Assembly (NCBI GenBank): GCA_963824345.1
Contig: CAWGOZ010000006.1
Location: 248,001 to 312,000, forward strand
Direction of reading: 5' to 3'
Length of the DNA: 64,000 bases
DNA from: Palsa-89 sp963824345
GTDB taxonomy: Bacteria; Acidobacteriota; Terriglobia; Bryobacterales; Bryobacteraceae
Below are positions 60,738-64,000 of the stretch, in pieces (positions within the stretch are counted from its first letter, which is position 1; each line of letters opens with the position of its first letter). Below the pieces are notes generated by a model. That model was not told where the DNA came from and did not search any database. It was given only the letters and a program-made list of their open reading frames with translations. Position numbers and translations under genes: made by a program.

Positions 60738-61612
60738 TGCTACTCAAAGACATCGGAATCGTGGCCGTCTTTTGTCTCGGACTCAGCGCCGCGGATGCAA
60801 GCATGGATTACCGCCAACAGATCGAACAATGGCGCGCGCAACGTGAGAAGGCATTAGCCGCCGACGACGGCTGGCTGACCGTGGCCGGGTTGGATTGGTT
60901 GAAGGAAGGCGAAAACCGCGTGGGCGCGGATCCGGCGAGTGAAGTCGCACTGCCGCCAAATTCGGCGCCGCCACGCGTGGCCACCATCTCCTTTCATGCC
61001 GGCCAGGCGGTGCTGCACCCCGCGCCAGGCGTTGCTTTGACGCTCAACGGGAAACCGGCCACGCAAACCACGCTGCATGAAGACACCGACGTCCTGGCCA
61101 TCAACCGGCTCAAGTTTTATCTGATTCGCCGAGGCGATCGCGCCGGAATTCGCCTGAAGGACAACGACAGCCCGCAGCGCAAACATTTCACCGGGCTAAG
61201 CTGGTACCCGGTGGATCCGGCATGGCGCATCCGCGCGAAATTCACCGCCTGGGACATGCCGCACAGCATTGCTTTTACGAATACCATCGGCCAGAAGGAA
61301 AACGAGCCGAGCCCGGGCTACGTGACGTTCAAAAAAGATGGCCGCGAGTATCGGCTGGAGCCGACGCTGGAGGACGGAACATTGTTCTTCGTCCTTCGCG
61401 ATCGCACCAGCGGCAAAACCACGTATGGCGCTTCGCGTTTTCTGTATGCCGATCCGGCCAGGGACGGAATCGTTTATCTCGACTTCAATAAGGCCGAGAA
61501 TCCGCCGTGCGCTTTCACCGCCTATGCGACGTGCCCGCTGCCGCCGCCCCAAAATCGTCTGGATCTGGCGATTGAAGCGGGCGAACAAATATACAAGGGC
61601 GGCCCCCACTGA
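60734..61612 (+). CDS. DUF1684 family exported protein
   Basis: 292 residues, start overlapping the cytochrome stop (ATGATG). Signal segment at 5-22. DUF1684 blocks: YRQQIEQWRAQREKALAADD GWLTVAGLDWLKEGENRVG, RLKFYLIRRGDRAGIRLKDN, FTGLSWYPVDPAWRIRAKF, YGASRFLYADPARDGIVYLD FNKAENPPCAFTAYATCPLPP in order, ending with PPQNRLDLAIEAGEQIY. Family function unknown; it may bind a ligand or act as a hydrolase outside the membrane. Confidence 0.88.
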   Translation: MMLLKDIGIVAVFCLGLSAADASMDYRQQIEQWRAQREKALAADDGWLTVAGLDWLKEGENRVGADPASEVALPPNSAPPRVATISFHAGQAVLHPAPGVALTLNGKPATQTTLHEDTDVLAINRLKFYLIRRGDRAGIRLKDNDSPQRKHFTGLSWYPVDPAWRIRAKFTAWDMPHSIAFTNTIGQKENEPSPGYVTFKKDGREYRLEPTLEDGTLFFVLRDRTSGKTTYGASRFLYADPARDGIVYLDFNKAENPPCAFTAYATCPLPPPQNRLDLAIEAGEQIYKGGPH

Positions 61613-61658
61613 CCACCACCGATGCCCGGCACGCGCTTTATTTAGAACCTCCGGACTA

Positions 61659-61686
61659 TTGTACCGGTGCACCGGTGGGATAAGAT
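61659..61686 (+). promoter_or_regulatory. Candidate promoter with palindrome in the spacer
   Basis: TTGTAC (61659-61664), 16-bp spacer, TAAGAT (61681-61686). The spacer holds the perfect 14-bp palindrome ACCGGTGCACCGGT (61663-61676), suggesting a repressor site. It lies just before the GT2 gene. Confidence 0.45.
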
Positions 61687-61697
61687 GAATCGAGCTC

Positions 61698-62663
61698 ATG
61701 CTGTCAATCGTCATCCCCATTCACAATGAGGAGCCGTCCATCCTGCCGCTCTACGACCGGTTGACGGCGGTGCTGGAGTCCCTTCAAAAGCCCTACGAAA
61801 TTATCGTGGTGGATGACGCGTCCACTGATCGCAGCTTCGATCTGCTGGCCAATCTGGTGGAAACCGACGGCCGGTTGAAGGTGATCCGGCTGCGCCGCAA
61901 TTTCGGACAGACCGCCGCGCTCTCCGCCGGTTTTGACGAAGCCCAAGGCAACATCATCATCTCGCTCGACGGCGATTTGCAGCACGCACCCGAAGACATT
62001 CCGGCGCTTCTCGCCAAAATCGAAGAAGGCTACGACATCGCCAGCGGCTGGCGCAAAGAACGCATGGATAACGCGATCACTCGCAAGATCCCGTCCCGCG
62101 TCGCCAATTGGCTGATGGCGAAATCCTCCGGCGTGGCGCTGCGCGATTTCGGCACCACCTTCAAGGCTTACCGTGCTGAAGTGCTCAAGGACATCAATCT
62201 CTATGGCGAGTTGCACCGCTTCATTCCCGCCCTCGCCAGTTTCTACGGCGCACGCATCGCCGAAGTGCCCATCAGCAATACGCCGCGCGTGGCGGGCGAT
62301 TCGCACTATGGCCTGGGCCGCACCTTCAACGTGATGTTCGACATCCTGACCATCAAATTTCTGCTGAAATATTTCACCCGCCCGATGCACTTCTTCGGCC
62401 GCGTGGGATTAGCGGGATTTGTGCTGGGATTCGTGATTCTTGGCGCGTTGGCGATCCAGAAGATATTCGGTCATGAACTGCTGATGGCGGACCACGGCCC
62501 GCTGATGATCGCTGGCGGATTGCTGCTGCTGGGAGGGCTGATGATGTTCAGCACCGGCCTGTTGGGAGAAGTTTTGATGCGCACGTATTTCGAAAGCCAG
62601 GGCCGGCGTATTTACGCGGTGCGCGAAGTCCGTTGCCGGCGTGAGCCTGTGGCGCCGGCGTAA
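61698..62663 (+). CDS. GT2 family glycosyltransferase with two C-terminal membrane helices
   Basis: 321 residues. GT-A fold: IVIPIHNEEPSI, IIVVDDASTDRSFD, the D-x-D in ISLDGDLQHAPEDIP and DFGTTFKAYR. Membrane helices at about 235-257 and 268-292. This is the DPM1/GtrB/ArnC-like group that charges polyprenyl phosphate with a sugar. Such a lipid-linked sugar could feed GT-C enzymes like the TMTC-like pair at 18-22 kb, but this link is speculative. Confidence 0.9.
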   Translation: MLSIVIPIHNEEPSILPLYDRLTAVLESLQKPYEIIVVDDASTDRSFDLLANLVETDGRLKVIRLRRNFGQTAALSAGFDEAQGNIIISLDGDLQHAPEDIPALLAKIEEGYDIASGWRKERMDNAITRKIPSRVANWLMAKSSGVALRDFGTTFKAYRAEVLKDINLYGELHRFIPALASFYGARIAEVPISNTPRVAGDSHYGLGRTFNVMFDILTIKFLLKYFTRPMHFFGRVGLAGFVLGFVILGALAIQKIFGHELLMADHGPLMIAGGLLLLGGLMMFSTGLLGEVLMRTYFESQGRRIYAVREVRCRREPVAPA

Positions 62664-62704
62664 TCGTTGTAGGCGGTTACGAACACGGCCTCCCATCCCT
62701 GCTG

Positions 62705-63097
62705 CTAGCTGTCGCGCGCTTTTTGGGCGTTGTCACTGAGCTTCTCCCAGCCGCGGTGGGTCAGCGTCACTCTTGCGCCCTCCGGCACGGCGGAAAAGGC
62801 GACCTCCACGGTTTGCGCTTCCTTCTCGTCGCGGCCGGGATGGAAGCTGAACTCCACGCGGGCCGGTGGCTCCCACGCCAGCACTTTTCCCCAGGTGTAT
62901 GGTTCGCCGGAGCTTGAGCGCTCGAAGATGCGGCCTCCGGCACGCGGCTCGAATATAACCTCCGCGGGTCGGTCCTTGAACTCGCTCGCGTAAGCGACAA
63001 CGGAATGAGTGGCGGCCGGCCACCACATGCTGAAATCGGCCGTGAAGTAGTGGAAAGCCTCTTCAGGCGTGCATGCCACTGTTATCGTCTTCACCAC
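62705..63097 (-). CDS. SRPBCC (AHSA1-like) domain protein
   Basis: About 130 residues. START-like fold: VVKTITVACTPEEAFHYFTA, WWPAATHSVV, RAGGRIFERSSSGEPYTWGK and WEPPARVEFSFHPGRD. GTG 63097 is the first usable start; homologous residues (TINRLSIEP) continue a little upstream, so the real start may be hidden by a frame error. In this layout the protein is normally encoded with an ArsR repressor directly upstream, as here. The ligand is unknown. Confidence 0.8.
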   Translation of the reverse strand: MVKTITVACTPEEAFHYFTADFSMWWPAATHSVVAYASEFKDRPAEVIFEPRAGGRIFERSSSGEPYTWGKVLAWEPPARVEFSFHPGRDEKEAQTVEVAFSAVPEGARVTLTHRGWEKLSDNAQKARDS

Positions 63098-63422
63098 CGG
63101 TTCAATCGAGAGGCGGTTGATGGTCGTTCCACCATGTACGCGGCGAAGGCCTTTAGCGCCGCCTGCCACATGGAATCGGCATACTCCCGCAGCCCGACGA
63201 AGCCGGCGGGATTGAGGCGGAAATAAATGCCGCGTGCCGCGCCGGTGTTCACGGACCAGTTGCGCTTCCTTCAGGACCTTGAGGTGTTGCGACACGGCCG
63301 GACGGCTCACGGGCAACTGGCGCGCCAGTTCGCCTACCGGCAGCGGCGTGTCGCGCAACAATTCCAGCAGCGAACGGCGGGTGGGGTCTGCCAGAAGCGC
63401 AAGTGCGTTTCTTCGATGCGGG
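63091..63422 (-). CDS. ArsR family transcriptional repressor, with apparent frameshifts
   Basis: The body reads ALLADPTRRSLLELLRDTPL, PVGELARQLPVSRPAVSQHL, KVLKEAQLVREHRRGTR, a clear ArsR winged helix. Near 63228 one base must be added (CGGC-ATT to CGGCGC-ATT style) to continue into IYFRLNPAGFVGLREYADSM WQAALKAFAAYM, the standard C-terminus ending at 63091. At the 5' end the frame has no start codon; the residues ARIEETHL in the next frame fit the usual N-terminus, so a second indel near 63403 is likely. It would repress itself and the SRPBCC gene. Confidence 0.7.
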
Positions 63423-64000
63423 CTAGCTCTCCGCCGCCGCTGGCGTGGCCGCGAACTCGATCACCTTGCCGCTCAACCTGCGGCGCCAGTAGCTCTCGAA
63501 CAATCCCTTCATGGCCTCGCCCATGCCGGCGTGCTCGAAGACGATCGCGGTCCAAGTGGGCCGCGTGATCACGGGATCCAGCAGCGCCACCAATCCCCGC
63601 GCGCCGTCGAAGACCGCGAGTTTCATGGGCAGCGAATCGGCCTGGGCCACTTCCACGCCCGACGACTCGTATTCTCCCAGCCGCTGGCGATGCGCCAAAT
63701 CCAGCGTACCCGCTTCGATCAACAGGCGGCAGGTCGCCCCGCGCAACCGGGCTTGCTTCACCAATTGTTCGTCGAGGGGATCCACCGCGTAGGGCGGCCG
63801 CGAGAACTCCAGATACTCGTGCCGGACATCGGAGAGCATCCGGCGATATTGCTGGGCAATCTGCTCGGGGTCGTTCACGATCCTGAGATACTCGAGCGTG
63901 CCGCGCTCGCCCTGCCCTTCCGAATAGGAGGCCGCCAGATCCACGACCAGGCTGTCGGCCATGCGGGTTTGATCGGTGAGCTCGCGCTGCAGCATCTGCG
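63423..64000 (-). CDS. TrmB-like regulator, C-terminal effector domain (cut by window edge)
   Basis: About 190 residues visible; an ATG at 63995 exists, but the coding pattern suggests the N-terminal helix-turn-helix lies beyond the window. The visible part begins with a coiled region, then RRMLSDVRHEYLEFSRPPYA, the phospholipase-D-like effector fold with GATCRLLIEAG, SLPMKLAVFDGARGLVALLD and TWTAIVFEHAGMGEAMKGLF ESYW. This matches TrmB/LuxR-neighbour regulators that sense small molecules. It ends where the ArsR gene begins. Confidence 0.6.
   Translation of the reverse strand, partial: QMLQRELTDQTRMADSLVVDLAASYSEGQGERGTLEYLRIVNDPEQIAQQYRRMLSDVRHEYLEFSRPPYAVDPLDEQLVKQARLRGATCRLLIEAGTLDLAHRQRLGEYESSGVEVAQADSLPMKLAVFDGARGLVALLDPVITRPTWTAIVFEHAGMGEAMKGLFESYWRRRLSGKVIEFAATPAAAES

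Noticed and set aside
1..64000. Insertion sequences, prophage, integrases, rRNA genes and replication origin
   Set aside because: No transposase, integrase, phage structural gene, rRNA or origin-type box cluster was recognised in this window.

Overview
The window looks like chromosome from an acidobacterium of the Solibacter/Bryobacter type. Evidence: high G+C, two proteins ending in the Solibacter-type C-terminal domain (TIGR03437), a sedolisin (S53) protease, a PEP-CTERM protein, an FHA/GAF sigma-54 activator, a reaction-centre-type dihaem cytochrome in an organism with no visible photosystem, and short palindromic repeats between genes. This placement is an inference from gene content; there is no rRNA gene here.

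Layout. 0-6.4 kb: the start of kdsC, a cupin, a secreted TIGR03437 protein, an S53 protease, and a PadR/membrane-protein pair with a palindrome over its promoter. 6.6-10.9 kb: a decayed nucleotidyltransferase/HepT remnant, tilS, ftsH (two frameshifts) and a HAD phosphatase. 10.9-17.96 kb: a compact minus-strand histidine operon hisI-G-D-C-HAD-B-H-F-A, with overlapping or near-abutting genes. It is preceded by a leader peptide with 5 His in 18 residues and a terminator hairpin, so attenuation is likely. No hisE or classical hisN is present; the HAD gene inside the operon is a candidate histidinol-phosphatase. 18-22 kb: two tandem TMTC-like membrane/TPR proteins. 22-29 kb: FAD oxidase, RNase J, PEP-CTERM protein, and a 14-repeat FG-GAP protein (one frameshift).

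25-39 kb is scattered with toxin-antitoxin debris: VapC fragment, higBA with two amber stops in the toxin, AbrB fragment plus VapC, Phd plus frameshifted PIN toxin, and a BrnT fragment plus XRE antitoxin. Ordinary genes sit among them (murJ, M20 peptidase, J-like protein, proS with two frameshifts), along with a broken NucS-like nuclease. 38.8-43 kb: sigma-54 activator, DUF1328 peptide, Ser/Thr kinase. 42.9-48.6 kb: amidohydrolase, feruloyl-CoA synthetase-like ligase, fused enoyl-CoA hydratase/3-hydroxyacyl-CoA dehydrogenase and a GntR regulator, which fits uptake and chain shortening of an aromatic or phenylpropanoid acid. 48.7-53.8 kb: DHA2 exporter, cytidylate-kinase-like protein, ASCH protein, small secreted proteins, SMP-30 protein, VOC protein.

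54.1-58.0 kb is the most unusual block: a secreted galactose-oxidase-type copper radical enzyme with two ricin-B lectin domains, overlapping a c-type cytochrome gene, overlapping a SCO copper chaperone gene. 58-64 kb: orphan HicB, DUF4159 protein, small acidic protein, REPIN-like repeat, tRNA-Arg(UCU), dihaem cytochrome plus DUF1684 protein, a GT2 glycosyltransferase, and a minus-strand regulator/ArsR/SRPBCC set, cut by the window end.

Single-base insertions or deletions, several in homopolymers, break many otherwise well conserved genes (ftsH, proS, FG-GAP protein, PIN toxin, ArsR). I suspect residual sequencing error for the essential ones and true decay for the TA genes. Repeat families recur: a REP-like ACGCGGCT palindrome, and a roughly 25-bp element containing CACGGTCGCGGCTCGGTAA at gene 3' ends that supplies the last codons of three proteins.
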